Of a stretch of DNA of 64,000 nt, positions 8,407 through 17,691 are shown piece by piece. This DNA comes from an uncultured Pelagibacteraceae bacterium. Its GTDB lineage: Bacteria > Pseudomonadota > Alphaproteobacteria > Pelagibacterales > Pelagibacteraceae. Both the position numbers and the translations under genes were made by a program. The notes beneath the pieces are model-generated. The model ran no database searches and had not been told where the DNA came from. It saw only the letters and a list, made by a program, of their open reading frames with translations. The stretch covers positions 20,821 to 84,820 of the forward strand of contig CABYSJ010000004.1 in NCBI GenBank assembly GCA_902521615.1, written 5' to 3'. Position 1 is the stretch's first letter; every line of letters begins with the position of its first letter.

Positions 8407-10032
8407 ATGATTAATACAAATTCCTTAGGCATTTTAGGTCAATTTTATTTTAATATAAAAAAAAGTTTTAAATCAATTTATCAAAATTCAAATTTTTACG
8501 AAAAAAAAATATCGAAAACTTTTGACAATAGTTTTGAATATAAACCAAGTCCTCATTTACTTTCATCTATAATTAAGTATCAAAATAAAAAATATAAAAT
8601 TGAAGATTTTGCTATTGAGTCAATTTGGCAAAATAATTTGAGCTCAAAAGATTATGAAAGATTAAATAATTTTTTTTGGTTTTTTAGCTTAGATTTAAAA
8701 TCCTCTAAAAAAACTACACAGACTGTTATCAAAAATTGGATTTCAAATAATTCAAAATATCAAAAAAAAAGTTGGGAGTTTGATTTAACTGCAAAAAGAA
8801 TTATTTCATGGCTATCAAATCATCAACTTACTTATGAAGATAGTGATCAAGAATACAGATCCAATTTTGATCACATGATCCAAAAACAAACTAACCATTT
8901 ATTAAATGAAATGAAAAACCCAACCAAAATAGAAAATAAGATGATTGGGTGTGCTTCAATAATTTTAACTGGATTGGCTTACAAAAATGAAAAACAATAT
9001 CTTAATAATGGATTAAGTTTATTAAAAAATATTATTAAATCTTCAATCGATAATCAAGGTTTTACAAAATCAAGAAATATCAGGCAGTTAATATTTTATT
9101 TAAAATATTTTATAATAATTAGAGAATGGTTTAAAGAATCTCAGAGTTCAATTCCTGAATATATTGATGAGACCATTTATTATTTAGGATCAAGTTATGC
9201 TTTCATTTGGCAAAATATAAAGCAAGATATTTTTTTTAATGGTAATTATTCCTCTGAGAATAAAGCATTTGATCGATATTTAAAAAGGTTTGGTTATACT
9301 TTCAAAAACCAAATTAATGAACTTGGTGGATATGCAATTCTTAAAAATAAAAAAATAATTCTTGCTGCTGATATAGGTTCTAGTCCTAACAAAAATTTTT
9401 CCAACGATTACCAAGCAGGTGCCTTATCATTCGAAATATTTTCAAATGATAAAAAATTAATTTCAAATGCTGGTTATTACCCAGATGGAGATAATAAATT
9501 TAATAAATTATCAAGAAGCACCTCTCTTCATTGTGCTTTAACCATTGAGGATTATTCTTCTTGTAATTTTGTTAAGCATCAAAAAAATCTGATTGTTGAT
9601 AAAGGACTGAAAGTATCAAAAAAAAATGTAGTTTTTGAGAATAATTATTGGAAAATATCAGGTACACATGATGGATTTTTAATTAAATTTGGAATCATTT
9701 ACGAGAGAAAAATTGAGTTCTACCCAGAACAAATGAAATTTATCGGCTATGATAAATTATTTAGAAAAAGTTCCAATAAAGAAATTAAATTTGATATTAG
9801 ATTTCATCTTGATCCAAACTCAAAAGTAATGAAAACACAAGATAACAAATCTATACTAATTGAATTAGATGAGGAAGGTTGGAAATTTAGTTGTGATAAC
9901 TTTGATATTAATATTGATAATGGTTTATATTTCGGTAATAAAAATTCATATAAAGAAAACCAAAATATTTTTATCTCAGGTATGAATAATGAAAAAGAAC
10001 AATTAATAAAGTGGGAGATAAATAGATTATAA
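8407..10032 (+). CDS. Heparinase II/III-like protein
   Basis: This 541-residue protein has an alpha-helical N-terminal half and a beta-rich C-terminal half that starts near GYAILKNKKIILAADIG. The later segment SRSTSLHCALTIEDYSS fits the heparinase II/III C-terminal domain. In many alphaproteobacteria a heparinase-like gene lies just upstream of purH, as here, and the overlap with purH (TAATG) supports an operon. No signal peptide is visible, so an extracellular lyase role is doubtful. The real substrate is unknown. The family name comes from synteny and domain pattern. Confidence 0.75.
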   Translation: MINTNSLGILGQFYFNIKKSFKSIYQNSNFYEKKISKTFDNSFEYKPSPHLLSSIIKYQNKKYKIEDFAIESIWQNNLSSKDYERLNNFFWFFSLDLKSSKKTTQTVIKNWISNNSKYQKKSWEFDLTAKRIISWLSNHQLTYEDSDQEYRSNFDHMIQKQTNHLLNEMKNPTKIENKMIGCASIILTGLAYKNEKQYLNNGLSLLKNIIKSSIDNQGFTKSRNIRQLIFYLKYFIIIREWFKESQSSIPEYIDETIYYLGSSYAFIWQNIKQDIFFNGNYSSENKAFDRYLKRFGYTFKNQINELGGYAILKNKKIILAADIGSSPNKNFSNDYQAGALSFEIFSNDKKLISNAGYYPDGDNKFNKLSRSTSLHCALTIEDYSSCNFVKHQKNLIVDKGLKVSKKNVVFENNYWKISGTHDGFLIKFGIIYERKIEFYPEQMKFIGYDKLFRKSSNKEIKFDIRFHLDPNSKVMKTQDNKSILIELDEEGWKFSCDNFDINIDNGLYFGNKNSYKENQNIFISGMNNEKEQLIKWEINRL

Positions 10033-11570
10033 TGAAGAAAAAAATCAAAACAGCTCTCATATCTGTATCTAATAAAAATAACTTAAAACCATTATTAAAT
10101 ATTTTAAAAAAGAACAAAATTAAAATAATTAGCTCGGGTGGTACTTATAAAGAAATTAAAAGATTAAAATTTAATTGTTTAGAAGTATCTGATTTTACTA
10201 ATTCCCCTGAGATTTTAGAAGGTAGAGTAAAAACTCTTCACCCAAAAATCCATGCAGGAATTTTAAATAAAAGAGAAAAAAAATCTCACTTAAAAGATCT
10301 TAAAGAAAATAATTTTGAAAATATTGATTTAGTCATAGTCAATTTTTATCCATTTGAGAACACTCTTAAAAAAACAAATAATCATCAAAAAATTATAGAA
10401 AATATAGATGTAGGTGGTCCTACTATGGTTAGATCTGCTGCAAAAAACTATAATGATGTAGCTGTAATAACTTCTTCAGATCAGTACGAGGAATTAATTC
10501 AAGAACTAAAAAAATTCAAGGGATCTACTTCTTTAAATTTTAGGGAAAAACTATCAAGAATGGCGTTTGCTGAGACGGCTTATTATGACTCTGTAATTTC
10601 AAATTATTTTAACAAAAAAACAAATACTATTTTCCCTAGAAAAAAAATTTTTCATGGAAATCTAATAGAACAACTTAGATACGGCGAAAATCCTCACCAA
10701 CTAAGTGCAATTTATTCAAGTAATTCAAATATGAATTTAAAACAAATTCATGGAAAACAGCTTAGTTATAACAATTATAATGACATATTTAGCGCTCTAA
10801 CTATTTCAAGATCTTTACCAAAGAGCAGAGGAACGGTCATAGTTAAGCATGCAAACCCGTGTGGAGTTTCTGTTAAAAATAATCATTTAGAAAGCTATAA
10901 ATCTGCCCTTTCTTGTGATCCTATAAGTGCTTTTGGTGGAATAGTTTCTTGTAATTTTAAAATTACAAGAAATTTAGCTATTGAATTAAATAAATTATTT
11001 TTAGAAGTGATAATTGCAAATGGTTTCGATAGCAATGCAATCAAAATATTAAAAGCTAAAAAAAACTTAAGATTAATTGATGGAACAAATTATACATCAG
11101 AAGAGCTTCTTAAATTTGTATCATTCAACCAAGATATAATGATACAATCAGAGGACTTAAGTTTATTTTCAAGCAAAAATTTTAAAATCGTCTCAAAAAG
11201 AAAACCAACATCAAAACAGCTTAAAGATCTAATTTTTGCTTTTAATGTGTGCAGATATGTTAAATCAAATGCAATAGTATTAGCATCTAACGAAACGACT
11301 GTTGGTATTGGCTCAGGTCAACCAAGTAGATTGGATAGTTGTCAAATAGCAATAAATAAGATGAAAAAATTTAATCTTCAGAATGATAATTTGGTTGCTG
11401 CCTCGGATGCATTTTTTCCTTTTGTGGATGGTATTGAAAAATTAGTCCAATCAGGTGTTAGAGCAGTAATTCAACCATCTGGATCAATAAGAGATAAAGA
11501 AATAATTAACTTTGCAAATGAAACTGATACTGTGCTTCTTTTTTCAAAGACAAGACACTTTAGACACTAG
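10032..11570 (+). CDS. purH: Bifunctional AICAR formyltransferase / IMP cyclohydrolase
   Basis: PurH catalyses the last two steps of IMP synthesis. The N-terminal MGS-like cyclohydrolase domain (about residues 1-190) begins with ALISVSNK and includes SSGGTYKEI, EGRVKTLHPKIHAG and DVGGPTMVRSAAKN. The formyltransferase domain contains LRYGENPHQ, VKHANPCGV with the catalytic Lys and His, CDPISAFGGIV and the terminal PSGSIRDKEII. Its length of 512 residues is close to the usual 520-530. It is the last gene of the rpe-heparinase-purH run and overlaps the convergent pterin dehydratase gene by 11 bases. Confidence 0.97.
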   Translation: MKKKIKTALISVSNKNNLKPLLNILKKNKIKIISSGGTYKEIKRLKFNCLEVSDFTNSPEILEGRVKTLHPKIHAGILNKREKKSHLKDLKENNFENIDLVIVNFYPFENTLKKTNNHQKIIENIDVGGPTMVRSAAKNYNDVAVITSSDQYEELIQELKKFKGSTSLNFREKLSRMAFAETAYYDSVISNYFNKKTNTIFPRKKIFHGNLIEQLRYGENPHQLSAIYSSNSNMNLKQIHGKQLSYNNYNDIFSALTISRSLPKSRGTVIVKHANPCGVSVKNNHLESYKSALSCDPISAFGGIVSCNFKITRNLAIELNKLFLEVIIANGFDSNAIKILKAKKNLRLIDGTNYTSEELLKFVSFNQDIMIQSEDLSLFSSKNFKIVSKRKPTSKQLKDLIFAFNVCRYVKSNAIVLASNETTVGIGSGQPSRLDSCQIAINKMKKFNLQNDNLVAASDAFFPFVDGIEKLVQSGVRAVIQPSGSIRDKEIINFANETDTVLLFSKTRHFRH

Positions 11571-11904
11571 ATATTTGATCTATTTTTGCAGCAAGAATAA
11601 AATCACTCTCTGCTAGACCTTTAATTGCATGCGTAAATATTTTAATTCTTGCATAACCCCATCCAAACCATAAATCAGGATGGTGACCTTCAGCTTCAGC
11701 TAATTCTCCAACTTTATTTACAAACTCTTGACTTTCCAAAAAATTATCAAATTTAAAGTTTTTAATTAAATGAAAGCCATCAATCTTATCTTCTAAAACT
11801 TCCCAGCCATCAACCTTTTTTAAATATATATGAATTTCCTCTACGCTAAAAGGTGGAATATTTCCTTCACAAGGTACACATTTTTTGTTTACTAAATCAC
11901 TCAT
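11560..11904 (-). CDS. phhB: Pterin-4a-carbinolamine dehydratase
   Basis: The EGHHPDLWFGWGYARIKIFTHAIKGL segment carries the HHP active-site motif of the PCD/DCoH family, and DGWEVLEDKIDGFHLIKNFKF is the expected N-terminal half. The ORF track start at 11964 lies inside the tRNA-Gly gene and its first 20 residues are translated tRNA, so I place the start at ATG 11904 (MSDLVNKKCVPC), giving 114 residues. The enzyme dehydrates 4a-hydroxytetrahydropterin. No aromatic amino acid hydroxylase is seen nearby, so another role, as proposed for some orphan PCD proteins, cannot be excluded. Confidence 0.92.
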   Translation of the reverse strand: MSDLVNKKCVPCEGNIPPFSVEEIHIYLKKVDGWEVLEDKIDGFHLIKNFKFDNFLESQEFVNKVGELAEAEGHHPDLWFGWGYARIKIFTHAIKGLAESDFILAAKIDQISSV

Positions 11905-11919
11905 AAAAAAACTAATTTG

Positions 11920-11994
11920 TGGAGCGGGCAAAGGGGGTCGAACCCTCGACCTTCTCGTTGGCAACGAGACGCTCTACCACTGAGCTATACCCGC
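11920..11994 (-). tRNA. tRNA-Gly (anticodon GCC)
   Basis: The minus strand folds as a cloverleaf. The acceptor GCGGGTA pairs with TGCCCGC with one G-T pair, the D-arm is GCTC/GAGC and the anticodon stem TCTCG/CGAGA encloses loop TTGCCAA. The T-stem GAGGG/CCCTT surrounds the TTCGACC loop. The anticodon GCC reads GGC and GGT glycine codons. The discriminator base is T and the CCA end is encoded in the genome (11920-11922 on the minus strand). Confidence 0.96.
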
Positions 11995-12084
11995 TTGTTC
12001 TATAATTATTTAAAGTAGAAGCTTTTTGAAAATTAAGCAAGAGGCATTTTTATAAAATTTAAGATAAGATTATAAACTTTATTA

Positions 12085-12909
12085 ATGAAAAATATAACAA
12101 AACAAAAATTAAAACACGGAATTTTATCTTATTATACAAACGACAAATATATTGGAAAAAGTTTATCAGAATACGGAGAATGGTCCGAAGCAGAGGTTGA
12201 TTTACTAAAACAATTATTACCAGAAAATGGAAATATAATTGAAATTGGATCTAACATAGGAACACACACAATTCCATTGGCAAAACACTTATTAAATGGT
12301 GGCTTGGTATATGCTATAGAGCCGCAATCTCAAAATTTCAAACTTCTATCAAATAACATTAAAGATAATAAATTAAATAATATAAAAATTTTTAAAACAG
12401 CAATATCATCAAAAGAAGGTAATGCATTCATTAATATTTTTGATGAAAATATAGTGAATAACTATGGTGATGCAAAAATTTTTAATAATAATTTTAAAAA
12501 TTCTGAATGTGTAACAGTAACAACTTTAGACCAGTTTTATTACAAAAATCTAGATAAAAAAAAATTCATAAAATTAATAAAATGTGACGCACAAGGTCAA
12601 GAACTCAATATTATCATGGGTTCAAGAAAAATTATAGATCTGTTCAAACCATTTCTTTATTTAGAAAATGATGACATCAATACTTCAAAAGATTTAATAG
12701 AAAAAATAAAAAACATGGGATATATAATGTTTTGGCATCTGTCACCATTATATAATTCGAATAATTTTTTGAAAAATACAAAGAACATTTTTCCTAAAAT
12801 GATTTCTTGCAATATGTTATGCATTCATCAAAATACAAAAATTACACTTAATAAAATTTGGAAAAAATTTGAAATCGTAGATAGCAACTATCACCCTTTT
12901 AAAAGATAA
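12085..12909 (+). CDS. FkbM-family methyltransferase
   Basis: The SAM-binding motif IIEIGSNIGTHTIPLA lies near residues 51-66 and is followed by VYAIEPQSQNFKLL, the acidic motif II. The VTTLDQF and LIKCDAQGQELNIIMG segments are the typical FkbM C-terminal motifs, with D-x-Q-G-x-E in place of the commoner D-x-E-G-x-E. The family O-methylates small molecules or sugars, often in exopolysaccharide and cell-surface gene clusters. Its neighbours are tRNA-Gly and a convergent sulfotransferase, so both may decorate a surface glycan or other small molecule. The real acceptor is unknown. Confidence 0.88.
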   Translation: MKNITKQKLKHGILSYYTNDKYIGKSLSEYGEWSEAEVDLLKQLLPENGNIIEIGSNIGTHTIPLAKHLLNGGLVYAIEPQSQNFKLLSNNIKDNKLNNIKIFKTAISSKEGNAFINIFDENIVNNYGDAKIFNNNFKNSECVTVTTLDQFYYKNLDKKKFIKLIKCDAQGQELNIIMGSRKIIDLFKPFLYLENDDINTSKDLIEKIKNMGYIMFWHLSPLYNSNNFLKNTKNIFPKMISCNMLCIHQNTKITLNKIWKKFEIVDSNYHPFKR

Positions 12910-12922
12910 TTTTAAATTCTAG

Positions 12923-13783
12923 TTATTTTTTGTAATTAAGATCTTTTAAATCTTGTTCAAAAATATTTTCAATTTTTACTCTATAATTATCATCTAAAAT
13001 ATTTTTCCAATTATTCTTTGGTCCAAGATTAAAAAAAGGTATTTTTTTATTTTTATCTTCTCTGTCAGTTACTGCTTCGGAAAAACCGTGTTCAATTTCA
13101 TTTTTTTTTAAGGCTTCAAAAGTAGTGTATCTTAAAGTTTTTTTAATTTTATTTTTATCAATACGTTGAGTGCTATTAGTAATTTTACTAACAAATTTTA
13201 TTATATCTAGAAAAACCATATATGTAGAATTAAGTAAGTCTTCATACTTAATTAACTTTATTGGAATTTTTTTTTGAATCTTCCAAGACTTATAATTAGT
13301 ACTCCAAGAACTTATAAATTGAAAATCACTATAACCTAACTCTTCAAATTTTTGAATATTATAAATATAGTTCTTTTCATTAGTCATCCATCTAAAAGCC
13401 TGGTCATCGTTTAATTGATAATGATTTTTGAGAGAGGATATTACATTTCTAGGATCTCTTACTACATAAATACATCCAATAGAGTTTGAATTATTTGTAA
13501 AATCATTATTATTTAATTTTCCAAAGGCGTTATGAGTTTTAAAAAATTTTAACTTTTTATCAAGATTAGCTTTTTCTTGTGCTGCTATCCAATACTTACA
13601 AGAGTCTCCTGGGATTTTTTTATTGAATTTAAAATCTTTTAAGTATCTATTTGTTGGAAACTGGTCAATTTTTTTTAATAAGGTTTGATCAAATTTACCA
13701 TCTTTAGAATAATAATATGTACTTAATAACGCACGTAACCATGTATTTCCACTTTTAGGGTATGAAGCTATCCAAATTATCAT
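12923..13783 (-). CDS. PAPS-dependent sulfotransferase (copy 1)
   Basis: The protein starts with IASYPKSGNTWLRALLS, the 5'-phosphosulfate-binding loop, and contains VVRDPRNVISSLKNHY, the 3'-phosphate-binding motif. KNNWKN near the C-terminus resembles the RxGxxGDWK-type C-terminal motif. I use ATG 13783 rather than the GTG at 13792 because the paralogue at 24054-24893 begins at the equivalent Met. The enzyme would move sulfate from PAPS to an alcohol or sugar. The acceptor is unknown. It is convergent with the FkbM gene, 13 bases apart, and both could modify a surface glycan. This is inference from family and context. Confidence 0.88.
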   Translation of the reverse strand: MIIWIASYPKSGNTWLRALLSTYYYSKDGKFDQTLLKKIDQFPTNRYLKDFKFNKKIPGDSCKYWIAAQEKANLDKKLKFFKTHNAFGKLNNNDFTNNSNSIGCIYVVRDPRNVISSLKNHYQLNDDQAFRWMTNEKNYIYNIQKFEELGYSDFQFISSWSTNYKSWKIQKKIPIKLIKYEDLLNSTYMVFLDIIKFVSKITNSTQRIDKNKIKKTLRYTTFEALKKNEIEHGFSEAVTDREDKNKKIPFFNLGPKNNWKNILDDNYRVKIENIFEQDLKDLNYKK

Positions 13784-13829
13784 TGCTAACACTATAGAAG
13801 ATTAATAAATTATTTGTTAATAATTATTA

Positions 13830-14468
13830 ATGAAAAATCTTCCATTAAAAATACCTGTCTTTCCATTAAGTAATTTTATAATATTTCCAAGAACTACTGT
13901 GCCATTAAATATTTTTGAGCCTCGCTATATCGATATGATTAATGACAGTTTAAAATCAAATAAAATAATTGGAATGATACAGCCCAAAAATTTAAAAGAG
14001 AAAAACATAACCCCAGAGCTCTATAAAATTGGGTGCATAGGAAAAATTACTAGTTTTAGAGAAACAAATGATGGTCGTTATTTAATAGAATTAAGAGGTA
14101 TAACTAGATTTGAAAACATTAGTGAAATTAAAAGTGACAAAAAATATAGAATTCTTAATGTAAGTTACGAAAAGTTTTTTGAGGACCTTGATGAAAGAGA
14201 AGAGGACTTAAAATTTTCAGATCTAGAGCTAATTTTTAAAGATCTAAAATCATTATTTGAAAAAAAAGGATTTATTATCAATTGGAAAGGTTTAGAAAAA
14301 CAAAATTTAAATGAAACTATAAATGCACTTGCGATGGCATCACCCTTTTCACTAGAGGAAAAACAAATATTATTAGAAACTAAAAATATTGAACTTAGAA
14401 AAAATAAAATAGCAGAGATACTTAGTACGTACTCTCACGATATTTACGAAAATAATACATTACAATAA
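13830..14468 (+). CDS. LON substrate-binding domain protein
   Basis: The opening PLKIPVFPLSNFIIFPRTTVPLNIFEPRY is the canonical start of the LON N-terminal (PUA-like) domain, which fills most of the 212 residues. IGCIGKITSFRETNDGRYLIELRGITRF follows, as in COG2802 proteins. No AAA or protease domain is attached, so it is not Lon protease. Stand-alone LON-domain proteins are common in alphaproteobacteria and are of unknown function, possibly acting in protein quality control. It is convergent with the UbiH-like gene, with one base between the stop codons. Confidence 0.9.
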   Translation: MKNLPLKIPVFPLSNFIIFPRTTVPLNIFEPRYIDMINDSLKSNKIIGMIQPKNLKEKNITPELYKIGCIGKITSFRETNDGRYLIELRGITRFENISEIKSDKKYRILNVSYEKFFEDLDEREEDLKFSDLELIFKDLKSLFEKKGFIINWKGLEKQNLNETINALAMASPFSLEEKQILLETKNIELRKNKIAEILSTYSHDIYENNTLQ

Positions 14469-14469
14469 T

Positions 14470-15546
14470 TTAAATTATAAATCCCCTATCTGCTAGTTTG
14501 GTAAATACTTTATTGATTGAATTATTTTTACCGAAAACTTTTACAGATTTACTTAAAATAGTATTATTGAATTTTCTCTCTAAATTAAAAAATTCATGAA
14601 TAAAATCAATACCGTTAGAAAAAATAAAATTTCTATGTTTAATTTTTTTTTCAAACTCAAAATTTACAGAGCTATCTAAAGGCAGTCCTAAATTAACTCT
14701 CTTTTTAATAATTTCTAAAAGTAATTTAATATCTCTTATGGTCATATTAAATCCCTGCCCAGCTAACGGATGAACCCTATGCAGAAGATCACCAAATGCT
14801 AGAATATTGTTATAATAATATGATCTTAAATTTAATGATTTTAATTCAAAAGATTTAATTTTATTAATTTTATTAATTTTATACTTAAAATTATATTTAT
14901 TAATAAAGCCCAGAATATTATCGGTTTTACTATTTTCGAAATTATGTAAAGAACAGACTAATGATGTTTCATAATCTGAAACAGGTAAAAAAGCTATGGG
15001 TCCCCATTTAGTAAAAATTTGTGTTGCTGTATTATTTTTAATTTTTGAGTGCTTTATAATCGTTGTGTAGGCAAAACTATTATATTTTTTAATTACTCTA
15101 TTATTAAAATACTTTTTTGTAATATGATTTTGTGAATCTGTATTGATAACAAGATTATATTTTTCTTGAAAATTAATATTTTTTTTTATGTTAATTTTTT
15201 TAAAATATTTATTTCTTAATAAACTTTTTTGCAAAATATCAAAAAGTTGAAAATTTTTTACTATAGAAAAAAGTTCATTTTTATGATTTTCAAAGCAAAG
15301 TATTTTTTCTTTTTCTAAATTTTCAGTAAAAATTTCAATTTTATTTAATTTCCAAATAATTTTTTTAATATTTATTATATTATCATTGAAAAAATCAGCA
15401 TTGCTTTTGGAAATCCCTATAGTTCTGGATTTATCAGGTTTATCAATTTTATTTGTTAATAAAAGATCAACGTAAATTTTTTGATTAACTAAAGCTTTTG
15501 CTATGGTTAAACTCGATATACCGTTACCTAATATACAAACTCTCAT
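14470..15546 (-). CDS. UbiH/UbiF-type FAD-dependent monooxygenase
   Basis: The N-terminus MRVCILGNGISSLTIAKAL is a divergent dinucleotide-binding fold with GxGxSS. The second FAD motif, AFGDLLHRVHPLAGQGFNMTIRDI, is the strongly conserved UbiH/COQ6 signature. Members hydroxylate the ubiquinone ring. The track start (15585) is a TTG; ATG 15546 gives 358 residues and begins directly at the FAD fold. Its place just upstream of and divergent from ftsK matches other alphaproteobacteria, where ubiH-type genes neighbour ftsK-lolA. Which ring position it hydroxylates cannot be read from sequence. The middle of the protein is poorly conserved compared with model enzymes. Confidence 0.85.
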   Translation of the reverse strand: MRVCILGNGISSLTIAKALVNQKIYVDLLLTNKIDKPDKSRTIGISKSNADFFNDNIINIKKIIWKLNKIEIFTENLEKEKILCFENHKNELFSIVKNFQLFDILQKSLLRNKYFKKINIKKNINFQEKYNLVINTDSQNHITKKYFNNRVIKKYNSFAYTTIIKHSKIKNNTATQIFTKWGPIAFLPVSDYETSLVCSLHNFENSKTDNILGFINKYNFKYKINKINKIKSFELKSLNLRSYYYNNILAFGDLLHRVHPLAGQGFNMTIRDIKLLLEIIKKRVNLGLPLDSSVNFEFEKKIKHRNFIFSNGIDFIHEFFNLERKFNNTILSKSVKVFGKNNSINKVFTKLADRGFII

Positions 15547-15606
15547 ATTATTTTTAATTTTAACAATAAAAATTAGATGATACAAAGTAGTTAAATTGAT
15601 TCATAT

Positions 15607-17691
15607 ATGGATATTAAAAAAACTGCGAATTTATTAATAAATTTTACCATTAAGAGATTAGCAGAGATTTTTGGTTTATTTATATTTTTGTCAGGATCTT
15701 TGCTACTTATTGCACTATTAACTTACTCTCCTGATGATCCAAATTTTATATTTCCTGAAAATATTAAAATTCAAAATTTATTAGGCTTTCGAGGGAGTTT
15801 TGTTTCTGACTTATTTTTTCAGTCTATTGGACTGATTTCTTATTTGATAGCTTTAACATTTTTAATAACTGGTATTAATATATTTAGATTGAAGGAATTT
15901 TTTTTAATAATAGAAAATACTTTTTTTTCTATACTTTATTGCTTATTTGGAACGTTATTTTTAAGTTACTACTATCAAGACGCCTTTACACTCTATATCA
16001 ATGGTAATGGTGGTTTTGTTGGAAATTATTTTAATCAAACTTTTTTTAGATCTATGATTCAAATTAATGAAAATATTTTTTTTTATTTGTTAATTATTTT
16101 TACCCTAATTCTTTTTTTAATAAGTATTAATTTTAAATTATTAGGTTTTTTAAATTTTATTAAAAAAATTCTTCGAATTTTTAATAAGAAAAGAGAAAAA
16201 AACTATACTGATAAAAGTGAAGTAATCAGTGAATATATCCCTCAAGAAGAAATAAAAAATCTTATTCAAGAGGATTTGCCCTTCATAAAGGCTGAGAATA
16301 AAAGCAAAAATACAACTAAATTTAAATTACCAGATTTAGATTTATTGAAAATTCCTTCTAAAAATGAAAGAGAAAATTTTGAAAAAAGTGAAACACAAGA
16401 TACTAAATTTTTAGAAAGAATTCTCTTAGATTTTGGTGTTAATGGTAATATCAAGAAAGTAAGCCACGGACCTGTAGTAACTTTGAACGAGTTTGAGCCA
16501 GCAGCAGGTGTCAAGGTTTCAAAAATAATTAATTTATCTGATGACATTGCAAGAAATACAAGTTCAGAATCTGCAAGAATAGCTACAATACCAGGGAGCA
16601 ACACTGTTGGTATTGAGCTGCCAAATAATGTTAGAGAAAATGTTTATTTAAGCGAAATTTTAAATAATTCTGATTTTAAAAAAAGAGACATTAAATTACC
16701 AATCGCATTGGGGAAAAGTATTTCTGGTAAACCTATAGTTGGGGACTTATCATCAATGCCCCATTTACTTATTGCTGGCACAACAGGGTCAGGTAAATCT
16801 GTCTGTATCAATACCATTATTTTGTCTCTTCTCTATCGACATACTCCAGAAAAATGTAAATTTATTTTAATAGATCCAAAAATGCTTGAGCTTTCAACAT
16901 ATGAAGGAATTCCACATTTATTATGCCCTGTAATAACAGAAGCTAAGAAAGCTGCGTCTGTTCTTGGTTGGGTGGTTAAGGAAATGGAGAGCAGATATAG
17001 ACTTATGACTAAAGAAGGAGTGAGAAACATTGATAGCTATAATACAAAACACAAACTTCCAATGCCCTATATAGTAGTCGTTGTTGATGAAATGTCAGAT
17101 TTGATGTTGGTAGCAGGTAAAGAAATTGAGAACTATATCCAAAAATTATCACAAATGGCTAGAGCAGCAGGGATACACATCATTATGGCCACCCAAAGAC
17201 CTAGTGTTGATGTAATTACTGGAACAATTAAAGCAAATTTTCCAACAAGAATATCATTTCAAGTTACTTCAAAAATAGATAGTAGAACAATTTTAGGTGA
17301 GCAAGGAGCGGAGCAATTATTAGGGAAAGGAGATATGCTTTATATGTCTTCTGCTAATCGTATAGTACGAATTCATGCTCCCTTCGTATCAGACGGTGAA
17401 ATTGAACTAATAAATAATTTTTTAAGATCACAGGCTGAGCCTGAATATGTTGAAGAAATTTTAAATTTTGCCGATGAAAAAGAGATGGGTGATAACCAAA
17501 ATCTAAGTGATAAAGATGAACTATACCAACAGGCTTTAGAAATTATAAGATCAGAGGGAAAAGCTTCTACTTCTTTTTTACAAAGGAAGCTCCAAATTGG
17601 TTACAACAGAGCTGCAAGAATTATTGATATGATGGAGTCTGATGGAATTGTAAGTAAAGCTAATCATGTTGGTAAAAGAGACGTTCTCTGA
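15607..17691 (+). CDS. ftsK: DNA translocase FtsK
   Basis: FtsK couples chromosome segregation to division at the septum. Four or so membrane helices occupy about residues 15-180, followed by a short charged linker. The motor has Walker A GTTGSGKS from residue 391, Walker B VVVVDEMSD ending near 496, and MATQRPSVDVITGTIKANFP. The C-terminal winged helix (gamma domain) is recognisable in STSFLQRKLQIGYNRAARI, which reads polar KOPS-type sequences. At 694 residues the protein is short because the linker is compact, in line with a streamlined genome. It overlaps lolA by one base. Confidence 0.97.
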   Translation: MDIKKTANLLINFTIKRLAEIFGLFIFLSGSLLLIALLTYSPDDPNFIFPENIKIQNLLGFRGSFVSDLFFQSIGLISYLIALTFLITGINIFRLKEFFLIIENTFFSILYCLFGTLFLSYYYQDAFTLYINGNGGFVGNYFNQTFFRSMIQINENIFFYLLIIFTLILFLISINFKLLGFLNFIKKILRIFNKKREKNYTDKSEVISEYIPQEEIKNLIQEDLPFIKAENKSKNTTKFKLPDLDLLKIPSKNERENFEKSETQDTKFLERILLDFGVNGNIKKVSHGPVVTLNEFEPAAGVKVSKIINLSDDIARNTSSESARIATIPGSNTVGIELPNNVRENVYLSEILNNSDFKKRDIKLPIALGKSISGKPIVGDLSSMPHLLIAGTTGSGKSVCINTIILSLLYRHTPEKCKFILIDPKMLELSTYEGIPHLLCPVITEAKKAASVLGWVVKEMESRYRLMTKEGVRNIDSYNTKHKLPMPYIVVVVDEMSDLMLVAGKEIENYIQKLSQMARAAGIHIIMATQRPSVDVITGTIKANFPTRISFQVTSKIDSRTILGEQGAEQLLGKGDMLYMSSANRIVRIHAPFVSDGEIELINNFLRSQAEPEYVEEILNFADEKEMGDNQNLSDKDELYQQALEIIRSEGKASTSFLQRKLQIGYNRAARIIDMMESDGIVSKANHVGKRDVL

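Noticed and set aside
11905-11964. N-terminal extension MPTRRSRVRPPLPAPQ of the pterin dehydratase ORF
   Set aside because: It is a translation of the tRNA-Gly gene and its CCA end; the true start is ATG 11904.
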